Shown here piece after piece: positions 23,241 to 34,955 of a stretch of 64,000 nucleotides of DNA (its first letter is position 1; the number at the start of each line of letters is the position of its first letter). The notes beneath the pieces were generated by a model. It saw only the letters and a program-made list of their open reading frames with translations. It was not told where the DNA came from and did no database searches. The position numbers were made by a program, and so were the translations under genes. Source of the stretch: Atriophallophorus winterbourni (lineage: Eukaryota > Platyhelminthes > Trematoda > Plagiorchiida > Microphallidae). The DNA lies in NCBI GenBank assembly GCA_013407085.1, contig JACCGJ010018762.1:1-64000 (forward strand). The letters are read 5' to 3'.

Positions 23241-23285
23241 TGTGTGATGGAAATGCATGCAAATGAGCATTTTGGAACAAAAGTT

Positions 23286-24149
23286 ACATAATTCGTTTAG
23301 TCAAAATTGTTTTAACTATTTCGTGGCGGAAATATTAGTTACGCTAATGTAATTTCAGTAAATATTATTGAAAGAATCACGAGATATAGAATAACATGAT
23401 TAACACTGGAAGATCATCAATAATTCATTTTTTCTACTGTTTTTTGTTGATCCCATCCCCTGAATTTTGAAAATTCGATGTCTGAATTTTCTTTGCATTT
23501 TATTTTCGATTTGATTGAGATCGAATTACTAATATTCATTTTTATGTTTTTATTTATGCAAAGTAATAACAGTTGAGGTTGCAATATTATTTAAATTGTT
23601 ATTAATTACGATGTCTTTTGGAAAATGTTGATATACGAAGAGAGTGCAGTTCAAATTGTCAGTCGGGTACAGACACTCTGTCCATTTACAATTTACATCA
23701 ATCATTTTTCTAAGAAGCGAAATGAATGACATAAAAACCGCTATCGCATCCAGCTATTATTATATGAAAAGAAACGAATAGATTTAATTGCTCTCCGTCC
23801 ACAGGCAAGTTTTGTCGGATTAGGAATAATTACTTTCGGTTGTTAAGCTAATTTCATGCAGAGGCAAAGCTCATTCTATGTGAGACAGGCCGTAATTTTA
23901 TGATGAGGAATCGCTGTATCTGCCCGACCTGATCGCAATAACTCCCTGTCTAGCTTTAGCTTGCCCTCAATTACTGAAACTGACATTTATGGAGAAATTA
24001 TGAGTGGGCTTTCTACTTTTTCTTCCCGCAACAACTTATCGCAAAAAACTCACATAAAGACGAATTGTTGAAAAAACAAAATTTGGTTTTTATTGTGGTA
24101 AACAATCAACGTTTGTAATATCGAGGGTTGATTGAAAGTAATTTTATAT
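23286..24149. other. Intergenic, nothing recognised
   Basis: AT-rich. No coding motif or repeat family was recognised. Confidence 0.45.
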
Positions 24150-24320
24150 AATGTGTTGCTCACATCGATCCGGACTTACACACCATGTGGGCAACACATT
24201 ACTTTGGTCATCCATAAGCGCCTTGAGTGCCTGACCAGGAATCACTATGTGATTGTGTGCTTGAACACCGTGGTTCGTTGTACGAACCCTATCTAACAGT
24301 GGCACTCAAGTATAACTTTG
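24150..24320 (+). repeat. HHR-B repeat, ribozyme deleted
   Basis: Shares gcaacacattactttggtca, cgccttgagtgcctgacc, ggaatcactatgtgatt and the palindrome ggttcgttgtacgaacc with the other HHR-B units, then taacagtggcactcaagtat. The hammerhead part is missing at the left end. Confidence 0.65.
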
Positions 24321-24894
24321 TTTAATTTTGTATAACATTAATTTGTCGTTGCACCATTGTAGTTATCTGCGTCCATAGTGATAACAATCCCGATTTTTCT
24401 GGATAGGCGATCACTGCGAGATGTCATTTTTAAATTTGATTAATGTTAGACTATTCAATGTATGCTATAAGTATGCTCTAAACATTAGTCTATTAGCCGA
24501 GAAGTTGAATGTTGAAATTGTTACATTTGACGCAAAATAAGCCTTATTAGTTAAGAAATTCTCAATTAGTGTCCGAAATTAAAATATAAAACCTGATTTA
24601 TACGAGTTTTGACACAACTATTCTTATTCATAATAGAAGAAAATGCTGCGGACCATCAGTATAGGGATGGCAAAGCAAACTTTCCGCCTGCGATAAGGCC
24701 TACAGTGTAAACCTGGGGAAAACCTTCGTATGCCGAAAACAGTTGAAGAGTGAACTTTTTTTATTGAATACCATCGCCTTTTAGGTTCCATTTAAACACG
24801 TAAGTCTAGATATCTACAAGCGATTAAGCGTCAAGTGGTCCTGTGGGTTTTGATTCCTTGAAAACTGATTTATCCTGCTTCGGAAATTTCACGT

Positions 24895-27710
24895 TACTTC
24901 AAGGATTCATAGATTCACGGGCTTATGGTTGAAAAGTTAACACTTTACAACACCACAGGGTTACGGTATGAATGAAAATGTGAAAAATATTAGTAAATAA
25001 CAAGTAGAGTGCATCAAATATATGGCTCACGAATGATATACTTTTGGATATGCAAGTCCAATTTCGCGTCAAATATCGCCAGGCAAAGAGAGTCAACCCC
25101 TATTGAGGTAGAAAATTCCAAAGTAAGATAGCACGTACGGCAAAAATGGCGCCGTCAATGAATACGGGAACTTGGGAGATAAAAGGGATAAGGTATTTCC
25201 ACGTGTTACTTTCGCGTCACAAACTTGAAACAAGTGTCTGAGTGGATGTCCTTTGGTTGACTCAATTCTATATGTCAGAATAATATCGGATCATATCCTA
25301 CTTTGGGTCAAGTCACAAAAACCCAGACTTCGCAATCTTTCGGTTTACGGAACATTGCGAAGACCCATCTCTAACTTTGTTGTTTTGTGATAGATTGTAT
25401 CAAAGAGAGCAATATCTTTTCACAGCCAAGAAGCCCAGACCTCTACCGCATACTCCATCGTAGGGTGAAGGTAGAGGTTCATTATCCTTGGTAACGTCAC
25501 CAGCGAGAATCTTCCAAATATTCTTCGAAAGATACTTAACAATCTGCTGGTCTGTCGAGCTCCATGTTAAGTGATCAGTTCCTAATCGATATATCCAAAG
25601 AACATTCTTACAAAGATGCAGCATTTTGCTTTTCCGTATGTTGAATGTCATGTCATGTCATAGCCGCCCAATCTGACACATCGACCAAATCCCTTTGTAG
25701 TTTCTCACAGTCATCTGCAGAACTAATTCGCGTCTAAATTTTTATATCATCCGCGTACAGGACCATTTTGGATGATATGAAGGAGGATAAATCGTTTATG
25801 CGTGTATTGAAAAATAAGCGAGCCTATCACGGATCCTCGAGGAACTCTGCTGGTGGTTTTGAACTTTTTCGATAGCACTCTGTTTATTATAACTCATGCT
25901 TGGCGATTTGACAGGTGGTCGCACAACCATGAGAAAAATAGATCAAATATTCCTAAACACATCTGTTTTTGAAGAAGCTTTCGAAATGTTTAAGTAACAA
26001 ACGTGAATGCAATAACTTCTATCGAACTCGTTTGTACAGTCGTCTAACGCTCTATGAGAAGATTCGTTAGACAAGAATGATGAGATCAAAATCCATGCTG
26101 CAATTTCGAAAACAAATTACGCGATTCAAAGCGTGCGACCATATTTGCTGAGAATGTATGTTCCATAATAGTGTGACGGGACGATAATTTCCAGGTAGAT
26201 AGCCGCCTTTTGAGATAGGTATAATCACGCCGGACTTATAATCTTTTGTTACCACTTCCCTAAACAACGAATAGTCACACAGGCTGGAAAATGGTTTGCA
26301 AAGCTGACGATGAGTGTGATGCCATCCTCACCTGGGGATTTTCTTACATTCAGTTCGATCAATTGACTTGCGACAATCTCTGGATTTATCAATATTTCGC
26401 TCAACGTTTCAATTTCTGAGTCGCCTAAATACTCCTAACGTTCCACTTAAGCTTTTGGCACGAACACTGTGAAGTTATAAATCACGAGAGCATTTGCGGT
26501 TTCCAATGCAGTCTCAGTGAGGTTTACAACATTTTGGACGGCCAAAATACTGGATTCGACTTTCCTTGCGCGTTCATAATTTTCTATATTAACTTTGGGT
26601 TGCGTTCCAATGTTGACAGCAGCATCAATTGGTGCGCTTCCTTATCCTCTCAAATAAGTGAAGTCACTTTGTTGCGTATCATACGAAAATTTTGCCAAGT
26701 AGTAGAAGTTTTGTTGGCTGCATACTGAATCCACGCTGCTCGCTATAACGCTATACACCTTTTTTGTTCTGCTGCGAAAAATTAAACGAAGTTCACTTTC
26801 AGATCTTTTAGAAACGATCTGCAAGTTGTAGTAAATCTCCAGTTGCAGAAAAACAACTAGTTCGTTCCATTGCGTGACAGGGCTTATGTGATCCGTCTGA
26901 AAATGCTGAAACTTCGCGAGTGTTTCACTCAGGGCTAATTTCTTTACCCGGCGAACCAACCTATTCACAGCAAGCGATTGTTGAGTACTGCATACATGGT
27001 CGAATACAAGCACTAAATGGTCACTAAGACCTAGCAGAGCCTGGGATCCGATCGCTTCGACAGATTTCTCTTTCGATGTTAACACCAAATCCAAGAAGGA
27101 GGGGCGGTCAGAACCTCTTTTCCCGGTGCATTCGTGAACATGTTTCTATAAAGGGACCAAATCTAGTACTTCTCTAAATCGGTAGGTGGAGAGTGATCGC
27201 CTCTGAGATAAAGAGTAGGCAGGTTAAAATCACTCATATTAAGTATTGTTGCTTGCTGAGTGTGATTAAAGCGCTGAAGCACTTGGATCAACCTTTAGTT
27301 GTATGATTCTGTAGATGAATGGAAGCGGTAGAGCACAACAATCATACAAACTTCAACAGACATCGGCATTAAAGTACACCAAATTGTATCCTCCAGGGTG
27401 AATTCTGTGGTGTCCATTGAACGGCATTGGAGATGATTATGACAATAAGAGCAACACTACCACCACTTCTCTCCGATCGTTGCTTATCAAATTTATATTT
27501 GGAATGAATATCTCCGTTTCGATCAATTGGGAAGAATACCATGTTTATGTAATGGCGATAATGAATGATGCCCGCATATCTCGGTTATCTCCGCCAATTT
27601 GTTTGAAAGGCTTTGCGTATTTGTATATAAACATTTTATAAAGTCGATTAACCCACCCTTTAAAAGTGCCTGTTTCAGAACAGCATAATGATATAGTCGA
27701 AACAACATTA
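24895..27710 (-). mobile_element. CR1-like LINE, near full length of pol, heavily decayed
   Basis: Minus strand, in order: endonuclease start (KCLYTNTQSLSNKLAEI near 27640-27590), endonuclease end (DLVLTS ... GLSDHLVL at 27094-27010), RT box GVIIPISKGG ... PGNYRPVTLL (26240-26180), a block like VPRGSVIGSLIF (about 25850-25815), the YADD active site (about 25760-25745), and the post-RT region with a 3' tail at 24900-24990. The order endonuclease-RT and these motifs fit CR1/Jockey-type elements. Many frameshifts and stops split it. No ORF1 was recognised upstream. It lies between the two host genes. Confidence 0.8.
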
Positions 27711-30419
27711 AAATTGCCTACAGAGTGAGTTCGTCTCAACTCTCAACCATATCACACGGGAAACTGTACAAGATTCAAGATTCCCTAGATTTTCGATATC
27801 GCTCGCTCAGTCATATAGCAGTTATTCACTAGAACCGTAATTTATATCCATTATTATAAGTATTAAAATATGGTTGATAAACGGCATCATTATGTCATAT
27901 AACCAGTAAACCATACAATCTTTCACGCCTTACAGAATTTTCATCAAAACTTCTCATAAGTACTACGGAAACTCACACCATTTGGTTGTCTACCAAGATA
28001 TTTCGAACAGTTAATTCCATTGAATTTATAGAACTTGTTTCTTATCAAACAACTTATCCCAACGTTAACCGATTTTAAATGACTGTTCAACCCGGATCCA
28101 GGGACAACGAGTCGAGACAGTGAAATAAACAGGCATTCACATCTGATTTATCTGATAACTGTGTCAAATAAACAATTTGGAAATTCCTCTCCCCCATCAC
28201 GAGAAGTAGAAAAAAGAGCTTTTTTACTTGGTACCATCAAAGGCAGTGATTGGATATAGCGCATACTTTACTAGACAATAAAACACACTCTCTTCAATGG
28301 AAATTCGAATCAGAGGCAGATTAAACAAAAAATCATAATTGCAGGTAGATTGATCACACGCAGGCAGGGAAAATACCAACAGAATCCGCTTCCAAGACTC
28401 TGCTCGTTACAGCTGGCAATGACCAACATTCTAAACACATTTGAGCCTAAATGTGGATGGGGTAAAACAAATAGCCTTCGTCAAGTTATCTATTTTTCCA
28501 TTAATTTTGATTATGAAAATTCACGATTGAAAATAGTTGAGTGGCCTAGTTTTAGAAATATGCATATCTCGGATAAACATTACACAAAATCTATCCGTAG
28601 CATTGCGCAAGTCCAGTAAAACTCGAAGAATACTGCTGTTGATAAGGCCATCTAGGTAGGTGGCAAATTGTCCACAACCGAGTGCTCGCGTTCGGACAAG
28701 ACTAACAAACAACTCGTTGTACATCTGCACGTGATCACTAATCTTCAAACGAAGTATTGAGGCTGATCAGTAATGCATACAGTGAATGGACTTTCATCCA
28801 ATGCTTTTGAGACACATTTCAATTAGTAGCAATGGACTCTAACTTCACGGTTTCCTTTAATACGTAGACAACTTAAAATGTACAATTTCAGATAGGTAAT
28901 ACAACAAAAGACGTGAAGAGATTGGATTCAAAAGATATAAAGCTACATCGAATTATTATTTGGATAATCTAAAGAAAATACCTGAAGTTGTTAACGTATA
29001 TGAAAAGTATTACAGCACCGAGCTTGAAATATTTAACATGTCCATTCGTGGTTAAGCTCGAGAAAATTCCTTGTATTTACATGTTCGAAATTCCCGAAAA
29101 GTTGTTAATCGCTGGTTGTGCACAAAACAAAAATTCTTGTACGTTTAAAGATTGGTTTTGAATCTGGTGTGGAAATGGTCTCCAATTTGAGCGTTGCTTC
29201 AGGATTAGCCATAACTCATATTGACTCTAATGACCAGTTAAATTTTTAAAGCAAGTGTGATGGTAATATATTTGTTGAAAAAAAACCAGATGAAATTATA
29301 GTTCATAGTTGTTATCTGAGCTTGTATAGTTGGTTGCTGATGATTTCATCAAGTTTGGTGATGAACTGTCCGCAATCAGCTATGCAAGCTCCGAGAAAAT
29401 TTACCAACTACAATCATGTACCTGAGCTACAAATATGCAATACTGTTTCTAATAGATAAAAATTAAATATGTAATTGCCAACTATAAAATAAGTAATGTT
29501 TGTAATAATTGAATTTAATATACATCAAGCATTATGCGCTCAATCTCAGTGAAGATTTCGAAATTTACGTTGCACAGCCCTTTTAAGCACTTTGAGAGAT
29601 TGTAATACGAAAATGTCCAAACTCAATAATTACACAGATGACTGATTTATTTCCTCTCAAATTCCTTTTGCGGGTTTTGAAGAGCATCATATACGTGCTT
29701 GAACGCAACACCTGTATTTTTATCGGAACACTCAAGCATGATAAATTCCTCTCGCCTTGTCAATCAGATAGTTTGAGTAATGTCACGTTCTCTCCACCAT
29801 TTTGGGGGAACACAGAATCCAACCCTCGTGTGCTCACAGCGATACCCATTCACCTGGACGTGGGCATTCGTTATCGAATAGTTTAACCGTTCACCGGATA
29901 TAACCAATCCACGGTGCAATGAGCTGAATCAAGTTTCATCTAGGAAACGGGTTTTTACAAGTGACCGGAAATGGTTTTGGTTAGAAAACGATTGCAGTTA
30001 ATCTCCCAAAACTGAAGCATTCACATTTGCACGAAAAAACGTTTTGATGCGGGTAAAATGAAACTATGTCAGGTAGTTTTAGAATCGATGGGTAGATTAG
30101 CTTTACGTTTTCTGATAGGAACAATAAAATTATCAAATTTTCCGGTTTTCACTTTATTGGGCTCAATAAAACCGACTTAACGCTGTTGATTAATCAGATG
30201 GCATAAACTAGAATGCAATGTGTTGTAACGACTGTGTAATCTCAAGAACAATTAGAAACTTTCATTGGTTTTCAAGACCGCAACTATAAAAATTGCGCTT
30301 CTGATGGTTTACTAGTTATAGCCGCTATAGTTTCAACGATTTAACAAACAGATATTTCTACACACAAGATAATATTCTTGTAGTTGTAAAAATGTCATGT
30401 ATTGTCTCGGTATGATGGA
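27711..30419. other. Intergenic, nothing recognised
   Basis: A minus frame at 28748-28521 (75 codons) and a plus frame at 28350-28619 overlap; neither shows a clear family motif. The rest is AT-rich. Confidence 0.4.
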
Positions 30420-31190
30420 ATGGATAAATGTCGCGTGAATTTGCTCGATTAAGTTATATAAATATATCCAGTTTGTTCCTGGAAATTCTTTCACTAGATG
30501 ATTGTACAACATCTGACGGTAAGGAGTTCCATAAGAAACAAGCACGCACCGAATAGAAGAACCGATGGCAGTTCCGGTGAGAACGTGGATTATCACATGT
30601 TAGTGGTTGATTACGTGTGGTATGGCTTGACCGGTGGCGAAATAGATGCCTCAGATGGTGAGTTCAGATCTTTGAGTTCAGTATTTTATAAGTAAGGATT
30701 ATATCCAAACGAACCCGTCTGCGATGCAGTGTATCCAAATTAAGATGCACGAGTCGATTCTCATACGGTAGGTTATCCAACAATTTTAGTTGCTCTGTGA
30801 TAAATCCTCTCAAGCAGCTTGATGTCATTTTGTACCCATGGTGCACAAGCTTACACAGAGTAATCCATCACTGGGTTAATATACGTATTTATGAGCACGG
30901 GGAATGTTTCACCGGATAAACGTCTGAAAATACGCAGAAGCATACCTAGAATGCGGCTAGCTCCGTTGAAAACTGCTTCGCATTGGATGCTATTCTTAAG
31001 ACTTCCACTAATAGATACCCCGATGTCCTTTTCTTTTGTTGTCCATTCCAGTTTTGCGATTTAAGATTGTAGGAGAATGGAAAATCTTTTACTATATGCA
31101 ACATTTTGTACTTTATGAAGTAGAATAGAAGCTTGTTTCACTCTGGCCAGCTGTTCAATATATCCATATCGCTTTGTAAGCTCAAACAGT
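30420..31190 (-). mobile_element. CR1-like LINE fragment (RT C-terminus)
   Basis: The minus strand shows a motif like FPVLINTYINPVMDYS near 30900-30860, LPYENRLVHLNLDTLHRRR (30770-30700) and, after a frameshift, FLWNSLPSDVVQSSS (about 30540-30490). These are the closing blocks of CR1-type pol. 5'-truncated and frameshifted. Confidence 0.7.
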
Positions 31191-31324
31191 GGTATTTCTC
31201 ACTAAACAAGCTATTTCGAAGCAACAAAGTGTTTTGCCAAGTTTTCGAAAGTTTAAATCGAGTCTTTATATACATATCATGGAGACCAAAATTTCGTTAA
31301 CGAATAATACTAGTTCAATACATT

Positions 31325-31420
31325 GTTGTGCTCACATTCCCATTCCTTACACACCAAACCGGTTTCTGACTGTTTACCTTCATCAGGTTGACCGAAAGAT
31401 CAGCTTCAGTGAGCTTTGAG
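31325..31420 (-). repeat. HHR-B fragment with partial hammerhead
   Basis: The minus strand keeps CTGATGA, a loop of AAACA, GAAA and ACCGGT, but stem II (AGGT/GTCA) and the cleavage position are altered. The left flank ttgtgctcacattcccattc and the right flank gatcagcttcagtgagc are family-typical. Confidence 0.6.
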
Positions 31421-31619
31421 TAATAGTTGTAGTAATTTTTATTGTTTCATTTCATTGTCAGAGACAAAAATCTAAATACGTTGATTGTACGAACAATCCA
31501 CTAAATATGAATAAATTTTAATTATACTGCGGGCAAAAGTTTCACTTTTAGTTTTAAAATGATTATTTAAAAGATATTTAATATATCATGCAACGCACAA
31601 TACTTTTGATAATGGTCAG

Positions 31620-31990
31620 ACCTTTTATTAGGAAACCACCGACCGTTTTGTACGTTCTGCCACATCAAACAACAGTATCGGCTGACCGAGGTGAATATTG
31701 ACAAGACAAGTCCAAACGACTAACTTATTTACTATGAGACGGTGACTCATCCCCGCTTTGAAGCAGATACACACAGAAACGACGTCAGCGCGTAATCGAA
31801 GCTGTTCATATCACGCTTAGTGCAACTGGCAGAGAAGCTAACCACGGCCGGTCACGTACATGTTTGAAGCAAATCTCACGTTTGTATTTGCTACGCTGCG
31901 CATGATAGTTCGACAGCTGTCCATGTCAAAATGTTTGAACCCACTTGGTCGGGGCTAGACCGGAAGCCAGCTGGTCGCTGATTCGCTGTT
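31620..31990. other. Unclassified GC-richer segment
   Basis: Clearly less AT-rich than its surroundings, with no long frame, RT motif or hammerhead. It could be a solo LTR or another old element, but no second copy exists in the window for comparison. Confidence 0.3.
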
Positions 31991-32635
31991 TAATTAGGAT
32001 GCCAAAATGTAGATTAAATCTTTGAAAATTTTGAACTCGAAAGGTAGTTTTGGGGTTCTGCGTTAAAATAATACTGCTCTGTTTTTTGTTGTATAAATCA
32101 TGAATTGAGATTATTCATATCACAACTGAAGTTTTCACAATATTTGAGTATGCATTCAAATGTTGCAAGATTTTGTTCATCAATTTTACACTCAAAAGTG
32201 ATTTCACGGCTGGGTAAGGCGACTTTTTGTCGATTCTAATTCAGATATATATTCAAACATCTGTTTGCATGATATTGATTAGACATAATTCATCATGACC
32301 TACGTAAGCATCCTGTGGATTACACAGTCTCATTTCCAGTTTTCAGAAAGTATTCATTAATTGTTTGCATCAATTCTTGGCGCCGATTATATCTAATCTA
32401 ATTCATTCCGTTTTTCAATAAACGAGGTGTTCATTGCCACAGAACATTTTAGATTTTCACATGTATTTTTCAAACGGTAAGCAAAACTTCGTTAAATTCA
32501 TCTAAGATTGTCATTATTTGCTACTGTCACTAACATTTCCGACATTTTCGTTTGCTTTCCCTCTACGAACGACGTAACGAACTGTTTGGACTGTCTTCTT
32601 ATGTAAGCAGCGGCAATTGATACATCAATTAATGA
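31991..32635. other. Intergenic, nothing recognised
   Basis: AT-rich sequence without motif. Confidence 0.45.
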
Positions 32636-32639
32636 CTTA

Positions 32640-32840
32640 TGATGGATCAACAAATGCTAAAACTTGGATTTGGTTCCTGTTATTATGATTGCTCAGTGTA
32701 TAATGAGGTTGTATATGAAAAAACTACTTTTCTATTGAGAAATTGCTACAAACATGATGAAAAGACAAGCCAAAGCATCGTAGATGTGGGATTGCTTTTT
32801 AGACCATTAAATCGAATTGAATTGAATTGAATTAATGAAA
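32640..32840 (+). mobile_element. Probable LINE 3' end with (GAATT)n tail
   Basis: tgctttttagaccattaaa followed by gaattgaattgaattgaatt. The first block recurs at 50366-50386, just at the 3' end of the LINE inserted at 49718-50403, so this is probably the 3' end of a related copy with its tandem tail. Confidence 0.5.
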
Positions 32841-33074
32841 TGTTGTTGTTGACCTTATTCAGTCGCTGAGACACATAAAATTACATCACAAGCGCATGAT
32901 TGTTTCATGCTACAAAGCTTTTCGAATGACTAAACAGTCGGATTCGCGAGGAACACTCTCTCACACATTGCTCACAGCGATGGGCATCAGTCGGATGATC
33001 GGTGGTAATTGCACGCTGACGGTGTGATCTACAATTAGCGGTCAAGAGCAGCATTTCTCTTCCACAACTTGCAG

Positions 33075-33910
33075 GTGAAGCCTTAAATGGGGCCTTCAAG
33101 GTGAGCGGCTCAGAGAAACTTCTACTCAAATCGTGTGGTTAATGTCAAGAGCATTACTATCTCTTTTGCAAACCTATTTGAAACGTAAGTGCGGTCTGTT
33201 CAACGGTCGACTTCCAGCGTTCAACTCAGTTTAGAATAGATCTTTTTAAATACGTCTTATTCCGTACACATGATCCAATCCCTTAGGCAGCGCTGTTGTA
33301 TTAGTGTGAACGTGCTCTATATACCAGCGTTTGAAAGCATTCGTTGGTTTACCTATTTACGACGTTTTCAAGAAACGGTGTGATGCTCCTCACCCAGGCT
33401 TTGCCTGGATGGTCCAGGGTTCACTGCCTTACAGTAAAGCATTTTGTACGCACGCGTTGTATACCAATATCTTCACAATATCTTCACAGTCAACTAGTGG
33501 TTTCCCAAAACACGATAGTTCAATCGGAACTAAAATGGCAGCTGCTCTGCCAAACCGCTTATCAAGCTCCGTGTCTAGCAAGAGGTTATCCTCAATTGGT
33601 GAACCAAAATATGTGAAATGCTAAACTAGTTCTAGCAGACATTTTTAAAAGTTGAAAGGAAGTGCAGTCCCTTAACCAAGTACTTTGCTGATTGGTAGCA
33701 GTTTATTAGCAACTTAAGGATGTTTTGAGAGTGAGCAATAGTGGTTGCATTGTTGGCAAACAGAAGGTCAAGGGTTAGCATATCCAGTAACTCGTTTTGT
33801 GCTTTCAACCGGATCAGGATGAAATGCTTGACAACAGAATTCGTTCGTAGGTAAACAATTATTGTTCTTATCTTTAAAGCGTGCTTCAGCCGCAAAGCAA
33901 AGAAAACACC
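33075..33910 (-). mobile_element. LINE-d copy 1, RT fragment with ruined active site
   Basis: The minus frame 33916-33632 includes LLFANNATTIAHSQN where a functional RT has F/YADDA, so both catalytic Asp are now Asn. The 3' part (33170-33620) aligns with 34200-34680. Both have catctcttttgcaaac-like and agtgcggtctg blocks at the 3' end. Confidence 0.7.
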
Positions 33911-34099
33911 GAACAACGTGGTAGCTACAACACACCATTGTTTGACGTTTCGGTGAATTTCACAAACTTCTTAACTGCAACCGTTTCATGACAAAGTGGG
34001 ACGAAATAACGAGTTTGAGTAGACTTGGAGGGTATCCTATAAGATCAAGCATTTTGGAAAGACACACTCCTCCATCGTTTTATCGATAAAACAGCGTAT

Positions 34100-34955
34100 A
34101 ATGGCCTACGCTTTACACAAAGCCTCCAATGTGAGCGGTAAAGAGCAATTTCTTAACAACTCGCAGGGTCAATGCCAAGAGATTTCATATCTCTTTTGCA
34201 AACGTCTTTGTTCCGCAAGTGCGGTCTGCCCGATGGTCGACTTACTAATTAAAACTCACTATAGAGCAGATCTTTCGGAATACGAACATTTAACATTCTG
34301 TAGACATGACCAAGCCAACGCAGGTGACGCTGTCGCAATAGGGTGAGCATGGTCTGTAGAACAGCTTTTGAAAGCACTTCAGCATTAGTCACTCTATCCA
34401 TCCACGATATGTTCAATATATGACGGATGCTTCGTAGATGGAAAGCATTCAGCTTCCGTTCGTGTCTTGCGTGGTTGGTCCAGGTTTCACTGCCGTACAG
34501 TAAAGCATTTAGTACGCACGCGCTGTATACCATTATTTTTGTCTGTATAGTCAGCTTGCGGTTACCCCAAACACGAGAGTTCAATAGAGACAAAATGACA
34601 GCTGCTCTGCCAATCCGCTTATTAATCTCCGTGTTTAGCGAGAGGTTAGCCGTAATGATTGAACCAAGATATGTAAAATGATGTACTGGTTCAAGCTGAC
34701 AGTTTCCAAAAGTGATGATTGGAGGCGATACAGTCCATTGACCAAGGAATTGGTCTTGCTCATGCTGATTGCTTTGGCGTTAAGCACATAATTAAGCTGG
34801 AAAAATAGGTATGCGAATTTCCGTTGCGAAACGGAAATTACACCAACATATTGGAAGCGGTACCATTGGGTCTGATACTGCGTATCGCTGATAATTTCGT
34901 TGAACAGATTATCACAAGCCATGCAACGGTTTTCGATTAGTTTGCATTCCGGTTA
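34100..34955 (-). mobile_element. LINE-d copy 2, RT C-terminal part
   Basis: The minus frame 34593-34249 carries RVWGNRKLTIQTKIMVY, LLYGSETWT and RQRHLRWLGHVYRM ending IPKDLLYSE, a widespread C-terminal signature of animal LINEs. An upstream frame (34922-34635) has a NAKAISMSKT block of the RT. The same orientation as copy 1, 200 bp away. The clade is not certain. Confidence 0.75.

Larger units (their letters stand above)
22960..23285 (+). repeat. HHR-A dimer with one intact hammerhead
   Basis: Two tandem units in + orientation with expected cleavage points 207 bp apart (23025/23026 and 23232/23233). The second copy has an intact core; the first has CTTGATGA and a G-U closing stem II. Both are followed by atgcatgcaaatgagc. 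The head-to-tail dimer is the layout expected if RNA from one unit is processed by two flanking hammerheads. Confidence 0.85.

Noticed and set aside
24285..24301. ggttcgttgtacgaacc, resembling a tRNA B box
   Set aside because: It is a small palindrome shared by all HHR-B units; no A box, acceptor stem or anticodon arm can be built around it.
28521..28748. 75-codon minus-strand frame as a LINE or gene piece
   Set aside because: Some resemblance to RT wording, but no diagnostic motif; overlaps another frame on the plus strand and was left unassigned.
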